64,000 nt of DNA from Oidiodendron maius Zn (Eukaryota > Ascomycota > Leotiomycetes > Myxotrichaceae): contig KN832873.1 of the NCBI GenBank assembly GCA_000827325.1, positions 944,245 through 1,008,244 of the forward strand, in the 5' to 3' direction. A program made the position numbers and the translations under genes. Shown here one piece after another: positions 13,717 to 23,138 of this stretch. The notes beneath the pieces were generated by a model that was not told where the DNA came from, did no database searches, and saw nothing but the letters and a program-made list of their open reading frames with translations. The first letter of the stretch is position 1. Each line of letters begins with the position of its first letter.

Positions 13717-15184
13717 ATGCGTCAATTTATTACGGCTGCGTTGGCTATTACGCCAGTAGCTTTTGCAAGCCAATCTGGATTCAGTGTCCACGATGACTTG
13801 CTTGCATTTCCTCAGGTCAGTTGAAACCTCTATCTTCCGCCGCTCCACCAGCTAACGAATTCAGTACGAGGTGATTTTTGCCGACTCATTTATCTCAGAT
13901 GTGGATGCAAGCGCCATACTCGATCATGCGTCCTCAGCAATACCAGAAGCTCCATCACAGGGTACTAGCACGAATAGCATAGCTCCGAATAAACCGAAAT
14001 TCGCCAACGACCACGCAAGCCATGGCTTTGACCCAGCAAACGAGATCTACGAACTGTTGCAGCTACACGGTGATCCGTACCTCTGTTCCATTCCCATAGT
14101 TGAGCTGCCAGTCAAGAACGAGACGTCAGAAGCCGAAGCACGAGCAGCGGAACAAAAGGAGCTTGCCCGGGCCGCTGACCGAGGATGGGAGCTGCTTCAG
14201 GATCTTGAAGGCAACTGCCTCTACTATGGGTCAGGATGGTGGTCATATTCATTCTGTTATAATTCTGAAATTATTCAATTCCATCCACTCCCTCCGCAGG
14301 CCGGAAAACCCTCGATTCCACCCGAGAGGGACCCTACAACGAAGCAATATATACTAGGAAAGGCGAAGCTGAGCCAGAGCAAGGAAGATGAATGGGGCAA
14401 TCAGATAGATGTCCGTAAGGGCAAGGGCAATGATGAGCCGCCAAAGACAGAGCTGCAGATCAAGGGAGATACGAGATACCTAGCTCAGAAGATGGAAGGC
14501 GGCACGAAGTGCGATCTTACTGGCAAGCCTAGAAAAGTTGAGGTGCAGTATCACTGCAACCCCCATGTTACAGACCGGATTGGTTACATCAAAGAAGTCA
14601 CCACCTGTTCGTACTTGATGGTGGTGTACACCCCACGTCTCTGCAACGACGTGGCCTTCATGCCACCTCCTGACACCAAAGCCAACGAGATCGTCTGTCA
14701 TGCCATTGTGTCCGAGGACGATATGGAGGATCGTAACGAGCTTCGGCTGCTTGAGGCCGAGATAGACGCTGCAAATGCCGAGCTTGATAAACCCATCAAT
14801 ATTGGGGGCGTGATCTTAGGAGCCGGCAAATGGGCGTCGAAGGATGGGCAGCGGATGCCGATTCCCGCAAACTTCGGGAAGGAGCCTCTCGGCCGATCTG
14901 TGGAGGTCATCGCCCAGGCAAAGAGCAAGGCAGAGGGTGGACAAGTCGAGCAGGCGTCCGATGCGGCATTGCAGAAGATGGACCTCGATCCAGAGATTGT
15001 GGATGCGATGCGGAAGAAGGTACAGAAGATGGCTAAAGATAAGGGATGGAAGATTGAGGTCGTCGACGGGCCTGGGCAACTTCGGGAGATATTAGGAGTT
15101 GTAGATGATGACGAGGATGAGCCGGATGGCGAGGACGGTGACGCTGAAGAGGGCAGCGAGGAATTATACAAGGAGGAGTTATGA
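13717..15184 (+). CDS. YOS9: ER lectin Yos9/OS-9 (ERAD)
   Basis: Two exons: 13717-13815 (33 codons) and 13865-15184, with a 49-nt intron (GTCAGT...GCTAAC...TTCAG) in phase 0. The product is 472 aa. The first exon gives a signal peptide (MRQFITAALAITPVAFA) and the family-typical FSVHDDLLAFPQ|YEV. The MRH mannose-lectin domain spans about 147-295 and has six cysteines (GNCLYYG, SFCYN, TKCD, QYHC, TTCSY, RLC). It also has the WW pair (SGWWSYSFC) and the sugar-contact Arg, Glu and Tyr in KPRKVEVQ and KEVTTCSYLMVVY. Known role: in the ER lumen with the Hrd1/Hrd3 complex, it reads trimmed mannose on misfolded glycoproteins and sends them to degradation. The C-terminus is acidic and ends YKEEL, resembling K/HDEL retrieval signals. 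A GH47 mannosidase, the kind of enzyme that makes Yos9 ligands, lies at the far end of the window. Confidence 0.93.
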
Positions 15185-16018
15185 TGATGATTGTACTTTT
15201 ACGAACAAAGCACTCTGAAGCACTTTGCGACGATGGCCATAACAGCATAATCGTGAGGTTGCTATTTCAGGTCCAATGGAGTTGTCCTCGCCGCCTGAGC
15301 ATGGTAGCTGAGGTATTGCGGATGTGACGAGCTCTGCGGCCAGCTTCAGAAAGCTTCCTTCGAGGTCGCATTCTGCAAAGCATTACGGCACGGACTACGG
15401 AGCAGGTAAGCTTAACTTTCTAATAATACCAACATTTCGTAAACCTGTACCTGTGGCTGGGCAGCAATCAGCCTGCGCCAAGCACGGTTTGCCAGAAGAG
15501 GCTATCACCACGAAGAGGTGCCCCCAGATCCACCTAGATCAACTTAGATCTAGGTATGGGGGAGGATTCAAGCTCTTCATGCCCCTTAGGCCCTGCGACA
15601 CGATGGTAAGGGGAAGAGCCACTGCCATTTGCCTGCCTAGGGGCGGCGCGATCTAAGCCTTGCTTTCGCTACGAGACCGAAGGATGCGCTTACCACACTT
15701 ACTTTCGTAGATGCGCAAACATCAAACAACAGTCGACTGCTGCGCCATAGCCGCAACCATTCGTGGTCGCAACAAGATGGGCCATGAGCGGCTCTCCAAG
15801 TGGTCAGCGGCTGTCCAATGGGCAATGTAGGACCGTGTTGAGCAGGCATTATTATTTAAGCTTCATTCTAATTATCGTGTCGACGCTGGTTCGCGGAAAT
15901 CCTAAAGGATGGCATCCTCCATATCACTTGCGACTCGATGAGCCTCTTGTCGGACAATTGGCAGCTCAGCCATCGTGATATCTGCTCTCTATTCAGGACT
16001 CTTGCAGAGCATCTCTGG
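15185..16018. other. Intergenic region with small hairpin
   Basis: No gene supported. A 9-bp perfect inverted repeat (ACCTAGATC / GATCTAGGT, 6-nt loop) lies at 15532-15555. It could form a hairpin, but its role is unknown. The right part is upstream sequence of the repeat-peptide gene. Confidence 0.4.
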
Positions 16019-16240
16019 ATATATAATAAGTTCGTGATTCCTTTCTCGGAACATCATTCTCATCATCATCATCCGCATATCATCATCTCCATCCTCTTCC
16101 TCTCCTCTTCTCTTCCTCTCCTCCATCCTCTCCCCTCCCCCCCATCTCCTCTTCTCCCATCAGTCTTAGCGTCTACTTCTCATTGCCCCTTGTTCTTTCC
16201 ATCTCCTCCTCCCCTCTTCGGAATCCATCCCGCATTCACC
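16019..16240 (+). promoter_or_regulatory. Core promoter and CT-rich leader of the repeat-peptide gene
   Basis: A TATA-like TATATAATA lies at about 16020-16028. A strongly pyrimidine-rich stretch (about 16080-16235, many CTCC/TCTCC runs) leads straight to the ATG at 16241. TATA plus CT-rich leaders are common in highly expressed filamentous-fungal genes. The expression level is inferred, not shown. Confidence 0.55.
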
Positions 16241-18122
16241 ATGCATTTCTCTGCACAACACTCGGTTGCCCTGGCGGTGGCCATCCTTTCCACCCGAGCT
16301 GTCGCCTCCGGTGTCAAGGCCGCCCCCATCCCGAAGGTCAACCTAGAACAGATCGCTCACGGCGTGTCCACCGGGACCGGAATTGTCAACGACCTCACTG
16401 GAGCCTATGAGACCGTCAAGGGCGCGATCGAGGGCAATCGGAAACGTGACCCTAAGGTCAACCTAGATCAGATCGCTCACGGCGTGTCCACCGGGACCGA
16501 AATTGTGAACGACCTCACTGGAGCCTATGAGAACGTCAAGGGCGCGATCGAGGGCAATCGGAAGCGTGACCCTAAGGTTAACCTAGAACAGATCGCTCAC
16601 GGCGTGTCCACCGGGACCGGAATTGTCAACGACCTCACTGGAGCCTATGAGACCGTCAAGGGCGCGATCGAGGGCAATCAGAAGCGCGAGCCGGAGCCAG
16701 TTAACTGGGGAACGATTGGCAGCATTGGCAAGGATGTTTTCAGCATTGGAAAGGACGTCTATGATGGCGCTGAGGACCTCTTTGGAAGCAAACAGCCCCA
16801 GCCATCTGGGCAGCCACAGAAGCGTGAGCCTGAGCCGATTAACTTGAAGTCGATTGGCAGCATTGGCAAGGATGTTTTCAGTATTGGAAAGGACGTCTAT
16901 GATGGCGCTGAAGACCTCTTTGGAAGCAAACAGCCCCAGCCATCTGGGCAGCCACAGAAGCGTGAGCCTGAGCCGATTAACTTGAAGTCGATTGCCAACA
17001 TCGGAGGTGATATCTTCAAAGGCGTCGAGGATATCTTCGGCGGTAGCAGCAACAACCAGCAGCAACAGCAGCAGCACAAGCNNNNNNNNNNNNNNNNNNN
17101 NNNNNNNNNNNNNNNNNNNNNNNNNNNNNNNNNNNNNNNNNNNNNNNNNNNNNNNNNNNNNNNNNNNNNNNNNNNNNNNNNNNNNNNNNNNNNNNNNNNN
17201 NNNNNNNNNNNNNNNNNNNNNNNNNNNNNNNNNNNNNNNNNNNNNNNNNNNNNNNNNNNNNNNNNNNNNNNNNNNNNNNNNNNNNNNNNNNNNNNNNNNN
17301 NNNNNNNNNNNNNNNNNNNNNNNNNNNNNNNNNNNNNNNNNNNNNNNNNNNNNNNNNNNNNNNNNNNNNNNNNNNNNNNNNNNNNNNNNNNNNNNNNNNN
17401 NNNNNNNNNNNNNNNNNNNNNNNNNNNNNNNNNNNNNNNNNNNNNNNNNNNNNNNNNNNNNNNNNNNNNNNNNNNNNNNNNNNNNNNNNNNNNNNNNNNN
17501 NNNNNNNNNNNNNNNNNNNNNNNNNNNNNNNNNNNNNNNNNNNNNNNNNNNNNNNNNNNNNNNNNNNNNNNNNNNNNNNNNNNNNNNNNNNNNNNNNNNN
17601 NNNNNNNNNNNNNNNNNNNNNNNNNNNNNNNNNNNNNNNNNNNNNNNNNNNNNNNNNNNNNNNNNNNNNNNNNNNNNNNNNNNNNNNNNNNNNNNNNNNN
17701 NNNNNNNNNNNNNNNNNNNNNNNNNNNNNNNNNNNNNNNNNNNNNNNNNNNNNNNNNNNNNGCGTGAGCCTGAGCCGATTAACTTGAAGTCGATTGCCAA
17801 CATCGGAGGTGATATTTTCAAAGGCGTCGAGGATATCTTCGGCGGTAGCAGCAACAACCAGCAGCAACAGCAGCAGCACAAGCGTGAGCCTGAGCCGATT
17901 AACTTGAAGTCGATTGCCAACATCGGAGGTGATATTTTCAAAGGCGTCGAGGATATCTTCGGTGGTAGCAGCAACAACCAGCAGCAACAGCAGCAGCAAC
18001 AGCATAAGCGTGAAATCCAGATGCCCCCATTCCACGTGGGCGTCCCCGTCCTAGGCCCAAACACTCCTCACTTTGGAGGCCACGGACCTGTCGTACACCC
18101 TCAAGTACTAGCCCAGGCCTAG
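16241..18122 (+). CDS. Secreted Kex2-processed tandem-repeat peptide precursor
   Basis: The start at 16241 gives a signal peptide (MHFSAQHSVALAVAILSTRAVA). The rest is tandem units ending in Lys-Arg. Three A units of 40 aa run as VNLEQIAHGVSTGTGIVNDL, TGAYETVKGAIEGN, then KR. Two B units of 46 aa run as GSIGKDVFSIGKDVYDGAED, LFGSKQPQPSGQPQ, then KR. At least three C units of 40-42 aa run as INLKSIANIGGDIFKGVEDI, FGGSSNN, polyQ, HKR. A 36-aa Pro/His/Gly/Val-rich tail (EIQMPPFHVGV...HPQVLAQA) closes the protein. Every internal unit after a KR starts with DP or EPEP, the X-Pro dipeptides trimmed by Ste13/DPP4-type enzymes. Kex2 in the Golgi would cut after KR, releasing at least eight peptides plus the tail. 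The units look amphipathic (I/V/F alternating with D/K/G). There are no cysteines. The 680-N gap breaks the array and the frame does not carry across it at that length, so copy number is unknown. Function unknown: candidates are a RiPP or other KEP, or a surface-active peptide. No modifying enzymes are adjacent. Confidence 0.9.
16331..16687 (+). repeat. Type A coding repeats, 3 copies of about 120 bp
   Basis: Copies lie at 16331-16447 (joined to the leader through AAPIPK), 16448-16567 and 16568-16687. They are almost identical at the DNA level. Differences include GAA/GAT in the LEQ/LDQ codon, GTG/GTE, ETV/ENV and the final NRKR/NQKR. Such high identity suggests recent duplication or gene conversion. 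Confidence 0.9.
16688..16963 (+). repeat. Type B coding repeats, 2 copies of 138 bp
   Basis: Copies lie at 16688-16825 and 16826-16963. The first begins EPEPVNWGTIGSIGKD and the second EPEPINLKSIGSIGKD. The head of the second matches the following type C units (EPEPINLKSI), while its body matches the first B unit. Confidence 0.9.
16964..18011 (+). repeat. Type C coding repeats, at least 3 copies of 120-126 bp, interrupted by the gap
   Basis: One copy runs from 16964 up to the gap, and two follow it at 17766-17885 and 17886-18011. Each encodes EPEPINLKSIANIGGDIFKG, VEDIFGGSSNN, a Gln run and HKR. The last copy has two extra Gln codons (126 bp), so the CAG/CAA run varies in length. The gap probably hides more copies. 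Confidence 0.9.
17082..17761. other. Assembly gap (680 N) inside the repeat array
   Basis: The sequence is N from 17082 to 17761. The flanks are the same repeat junction (CACAAGC before, GCGTGAGCC after). The length is neither a whole number of 120-bp units nor compatible with a continuous frame, so it is probably an estimate. Confidence 0.97.
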
Positions 18123-19076
18123 ATGCAGGACGCGTGAGCGATACAGGACCTCCTCCACCTCAGGATTTCGATTGATCCTCTTCTTTTCTCGAACCCCCTC
18201 CTCAACCCCCACTTCTCTTTTCCTTTGTTCTAGGTGTGTATATGGATAGGCGACTTGTACATTTATCAAGAGTTCTTCATTTTTATGGCAAGGAGTTATG
18301 GCGTCCAAAAATGAACCCGGTGTTCTACAAAAGTGCTTTTTTTCCTCTTTTCTCTCTTCTGGATTTTTGACCATGGTCCACCCGGGCCGGGTGGTGACAC
18401 AAGGCTGATGACCAATCTGTGCCAACAGCTATTTTGAGGGATTCTACAATTGCGGGTTTGATTTTGGGGATATCATTGGTTCCGTTTCGGATTGGTGTCT
18501 TTTGAGGGATTTCAAGGGTGTCTGGAGTTTGGAGCTCAGTACATAGGCAGGTAGCATGGGAATGCAAAGCTTGTAACATCAATGACTGTGCCCCTATGAT
18601 TTTTATTGAGGTTTGTGATCATGGGGTGATAGGTTTAAAACAGTGAGATCGTGGCATCTTTGCGCGTCCCAAACAGCCCAAACTCTAATCATTGTACAGT
18701 ATAGGAAAGTGTGTACTAATTGTGTATCCTTTGAATCCTTCTTCAGTTCAGTTGGTGGGTAAGCAAAGGATTTCGATTACTGAACACAGCTTTCCTCTGC
18801 CCTACCCTAATAAATAACCATGGCTAAAATGGCCAATGTTCGTAATAGATACGGTAGATAGGTGTAGTTTGGTTATGCGCGATTAGTGACGTACATGATG
18901 AAAATAAGATTAATATTCGACGAAGTAGCTTTTAGGTTGTATTACCAATTGCTCATGCATATCGAATAGAGTATTCACAGACGATTGATGGTGAGATGTC
19001 CCTAATTCCTCTCCTCCCTTCCCCGTATGTTATAATTCCAATCCAATATCAATCCTACCATGACCCCTACCAAGTC
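18123..19076. other. Intergenic region
   Basis: This is the 3' flank of the repeat-peptide gene and then AT-rich spacer. Short frames on minus (18108-18582) overlap the 3' flank and look like chance. No other feature seen. Confidence 0.45.
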
Positions 19077-19924
19077 CTCCCTCACGACACATATGGCCGC
19101 GACAGGGGCCTCTTCTTCAAAGCACACCTCCCATGCGGCCTAGGAACCAACATCGCCGGCATCGTGACCAGACTCGGTCCCGGCGTCACGAAATACCAGA
19201 CCGGCCAGCACATCTTCGGACAAGGAAGCCCCGTCGCCCCAATCCCAGACTCCACGGGGCTGCAAGAATTCGCCACGCTGCTCACGAGCGACAGCGCTCT
19301 TCAACAAGTCCAATTTCGCTTTCCCGTACCCTCGCCAGGGGGGTTTCGATTATGCCGCGCAGACTTTGGTGGTCATTGGCGCGGGCTCGAATGTCGGGCG
19401 TCTGACAGTGCAGATGGCTAACTTCGTCGGTCTGGGCAAGGTCATCGCCGTGGCTTCTTTGTCAGGGGAGAAGGAGCTTAGAGCCATAGGGCGCCACGCA
19501 CGTCGTAGATCGATACTCGGACGATATCGCCAGGGATATATATGCCGTAACTGACGGACCGGGTTCCGTGACGAACGTGATGGACTGCGTGAACTGGACT
19601 TTCGAATTCGCGGCACAGCTGGTCTCCAGTTCGCGGCCGGGCAAGATCATGACGCTGCACCAGCCGCCGACGGCGCTGGCGGAGTTGGAGCGGCCGGGGA
19701 AGAAGGACGTAAAGGCCGGGATTGTGTTGGGCATCAGAGAGTACTTCGCTGAGCTGGCGGAGATGTTCTGGGGAAATATCGGGGAGTGGGTGGCTCAGGG
19801 CAAGGTCATGCCTGGGAAGTTCAGGGTTATCGAGAGACTAGATGAGCAAAAGATCAACGAGGCCCTGGATTCGTATCAGGATGGTAAGCCTGTTCTCCAG
19901 GCCATCGTTCATCCAAATGCCTAG
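19077..19924 (+). pseudogene. Broken zinc-type alcohol dehydrogenase/quinone oxidoreductase (MDR)
   Basis: Three consecutive blocks match the MDR family but lie in different frames. Block one is a GroES-like segment (GLGTNIAGIVTRLGPGVTKY, then GQHIFGQGS) up to LQEFATL near 19285. Block two starts near 19300 (LFNKSNFAFPYPRQGGFDYA) and carries the Rossmann nucleotide-binding segment TLVVIGAGSNVGRLTVQMA to about 19485. Block three (GATHVVDRYSDDIARDIYAV) runs to HPNA and stop at 19924. At least two frameshifts separate them, a stretch between blocks one and two seems missing, and the normal N-terminus is absent. Intact members are cytosolic NAD(P)H-dependent reductases of about 350 aa. Sequencing error cannot be excluded, but the missing start favours a pseudogene. 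It lies just downstream of the repeat-peptide gene on the same strand. Confidence 0.8.
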
Positions 19925-20506
19925 GCCAAGGTCAGGAAAGCATAGCTATGCATAAAATAAAGCGAAAAGGCTTTCAAGCCAACAAGTCCAAATGGAAAAG
20001 GATGCCAACTATGAGACACTGGACTCGAAAGATGTACTCTTTCATCTCTTCTTAAGCCCGCAGACACTTGTCAGTTCTCGTTGATCTATATTAACATATG
20101 AAGTCCCTAACCTTCCCTTTCAACCCTACTTGAGACGACTGCCGTATTCTCTACCCTACCTTTCTTATCTCACAAACTTGTATCACTATCACTCATACGC
20201 TGGATGTTTCCAACTGAAAGACATGATGTATAATTTCCTATCCTCACTAGCCACATCTAGACAAAGTCAGTCGTTCTTTTTTTGGTCTGACGACACGCAA
20301 GACGCCAATCTATGCATATGCAAGCTATCCATCCAAGGAGTCGCCCAGAGGAAAAGATCAGATCCAGTATATATAAAAGCCCTGTTGAAACCTCGTACAC
20401 ACTTACACCAATCCACTTTCTATTGAAACATGTCGAATAATTGATACACCTTTTTTCCCCCTCATTCCCCAAGAAAGAAAGAACTAGTGAGCGGTCTGGC
20501 TATGGT
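19925..20506. other. Convergent intergenic region
   Basis: This lies between the MDR relic (plus) and the Uds1-domain gene (minus). It is AT-rich with pyrimidine runs. No gene supported. Confidence 0.5.
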
Positions 20507-23138
20507 CTATGAGGGTGTCCGGACACTTTGTGATAGACCCGACTTTCCGGGTCCATGCAGTCTCTTGAGTGCTCTCAGCTCGTCCTCGAGTTTGCGCCTT
20601 TCAGCTTGTTCGGCCTGTGGTATGTCAGTTTCCCAGATACAGCTAAACACGAGATAGGATAGGAATGCATACCCTCAGAGCCTTCGTATTCTCCGCTCTT
20701 GTATCTCTCATCATCTTCTTGAACTCGTTCCGCAGCACCATAGTGCTAGTACTCGTGTTGCCGGGCGTTTCGGTGCTGGGGCTCTTCATGCCCATGCAGC
20801 GGACTTTCTCCTCGTTCAGCTGGGTCTCGAGGTTCTCCTTCTCATCTCGGAGCTTGTCGATCGCCTCCTCCATCTTATCTCTCTCCTTTTCCCACTCGAT
20901 ACTGGCCTTAGTCATGGCCTCGTATTCCGTGATGGTCTCCTCGAGCTCCTTCTTTAGGGTCTGCACCTGTTCCGTGGCAACGGGCGACATGGCAGCCGCC
21001 TCCGCCGCCCGCTCCGCGCGTGAGCCATAGGCGCCATCAAGTTCAGCGCGCGCAAGCGTAACCTCGGTCTGCAACCGTGCCACCTCAACCTTTACGCGAT
21101 CCACCTCTTGCTCCTTGTCCTTGATCGCAGTCTCAGCCGCCTTTAATTGGACAGTGAGGCCAGCGATCTTTGTTTCCGATTCCGCAACCTGGGACTGAAT
21201 CTCGGCGCTGGTAATCTTGTGATCGTCCTGTAGCTCTTGGAGCTGGTCCTCGAGATAACGGATCTTTTGAGTAGCAGCTTCATGCTCAGCTGCAGATGCA
21301 CCAGATGATTGTAGACCCTCGAGCTCCTCTATAGCCTTGCTATGCGCTTCCCGAGTACGATCGGCATCTGCCTCCGTCCTGGTGAGCAGGTCTTTGACCC
21401 TCTCCAGTTCCTCGACCTTTGCTTGCATCTCGGCATCTTTGGTGGCGTCCGATTTGCTATTAAGTTCTCGTTGCTGCTTGATCTGGCGTTGTAGAACCTT
21501 CTTCTGATCTTTCAACCTTGTCGCCTGCGTGTATAACATCTGGACCTTGGTGGAGAATGCTTGAAGTGAAAATGACTCGACTAAATCGGGACTGTCATCA
21601 GGAGAATCATCCTCGTCGGGCGAAAGGCCCTGGGTAGCTCTCGCCACCCTCCTTTCCTGCTTCCGTCTTCTGATATCTTGCTCGCCAGACAGGATGATGT
21701 CCCAAAGTCCCATAATCATTTTCTCCATTTCCGCTCCGTCAGTAACTTTATTCCCCTTCTTCACAGCGCTTGAGAGTTCCATCTCGACCGCGCCGATGCT
21801 ATCCTGGAAGTATAGCAATTGTTGATTCAGCCCTGTCCCGGTGAGGACTGGTGGCTCAGGATGATAGGGGTCATATGGGAGTAGAAGGCCCCGGACTTCG
21901 CGATTTAATTCCTCGATCCTCTCTTCCGCGACCCGTTCTGACTCTTGCTGATATTTTGCAGCCAGGCCATGCTCCTGATCGATTGTCTGAATGCTTCTCT
22001 CCATGTACTCTAGGTGATTCTGCAATGTCTCCCCAGGACCTGTAGATCTTCCTTGAGCATTGGTCTTGGCGAGAGGTGGAAGGCTGTAGGTTCTTTCCCG
22101 TCGAGGATTTGCTTTGACGATGACATCTCTTAATCTCTTATTGAGACTCTCCAACGTTTGCTCCGTCTTCGCAATCATCTGCATCTGTTCCCGTGCCTGT
22201 GATTTCGGTGGGGGTCCAAAGCTATCCCTCCCGCTGAAATCTGAGAAAGCGTCGAGGCGATCAGCAGTTCGATAGTAGCTCCTCTCGTCAAAGACAATCT
22301 CATCACTGATAGGTTCTACACTCGTCCGGGCATTGTGATATGTGTATATGCTCTCAGGGCTTCCTGGAATTCCACCGGTTTGCGCTGTGGTGCCTTTAGG
22401 TGCATTCTTAGGGCCTTTATGCGTCATCTGGAGGATACCAGCAGTATGCTTCAAGAGTTTGTTCTGCGGCACCATCAGCTTCTTCTCAAGGGACCACAGC
22501 TCATTCGCCAGCGCCTCGCATTTCTTCTCGCTTTGTATGCGTTCGAGGTCTGCCTCCTTGACAGAGTCCGTTCGGGAATGCATGATACCGTTCTTCTTCT
22601 TGCCATCGGGAGAGCTATATAACTTCGCCATCGAGTTCGCTGCATCGCGGTACTTGGATTGTATCACCAGGTTCTGTCGCGTTTGGTCGATGCGTTGGGA
22701 TAGTGCTTGTATCTCTTTCTTCAGGTCATCGACTTCCTCCGGGGCTAGAATCTCGTACTCGCGGCTGTCTCCCAGCGCGGTCTCGACCAGGAGGTGCACT
22801 TGGATTGGATCGTTGACGTTGAGATGCATTGAACTCTGCGGTCGAGTGGTATTTGCCTGTTGCACCGGACGATTAAACTCACCCCTTCCATCCCCACGGC
22901 CGCGTTGCAGACTCACTGGATTGTAAAGCGGCCTCTCTCCTTCAAACCCGTTGTCCATGTCGTTCCTGTACCCTTCTAATACCACGGCATCTTTGGGGCC
23001 TTGATGCTCCGTCTTCAGTGCCAGCGGCTCCTTGGTCTGCAGTCTCGAGTCGTACCCTACTCGATGGCTGCTAAAGGGGTCGTCCTCCTCCGTATATCCA
23101 TTGAGGCCTGGCCTTCGGGGCAGCAATCGGCCGCCCAT
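20507..23138 (-). CDS. Uds1-domain coiled-coil protein (up-regulated during septation)
   Basis: Two exons: 23138-20673 (822 codons) and 20614-20507 (35 codons plus stop), with a 58-nt intron (GTATGC...CCACAG) in phase 0. The product is 857 aa. The Uds1 region lies at about 100-240 (MHLNVNDPIQVHLLVETALG, then EYEILAPEEVDDLKKE). A very long coiled coil fills the C-terminal half (about 550-850). It is rich in Glu, Lys, Gln and Ala heptads and ends with AEQAERRKLEDELRALKRLHG. In fission yeast, family members are induced around septation; their molecular role is poorly known. It is probably a cytosolic or cortical scaffold. The ATG at 23138 (MGGRLLPRRPG) is the first in frame. Frames on the opposite strand here are antisense of the coiled coil. 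Confidence 0.85.

Noticed and set aside
15532-15555. 9-bp hairpin as a terminator or regulatory RNA
   Set aside because: Too short to mean much in a fungal intergenic region; noted only as a small inverted repeat.
16583-18064. Long minus-strand frames across the repeat-peptide gene, rich in Cys, Leu and Ala
   Set aside because: They are antisense of the Gln, Ser and Gly codons of the repeat units and run through the N gap. The plus strand has signal peptide, KR sites and a CT-rich leader.
16241-18122. Dikaritin-type RiPP cluster (ustiloxin/phomopsin-like)
   Set aside because: The KR-repeat layout fits in part, but no UstYa/DUF3328, tyrosinase or methyltransferase gene is seen nearby, and the units lack a short Tyr-containing core.
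20665-22926. Ser/Leu-rich plus frames across the Uds1-domain gene
   Set aside because: They are antisense shadows of the long coiled coil.
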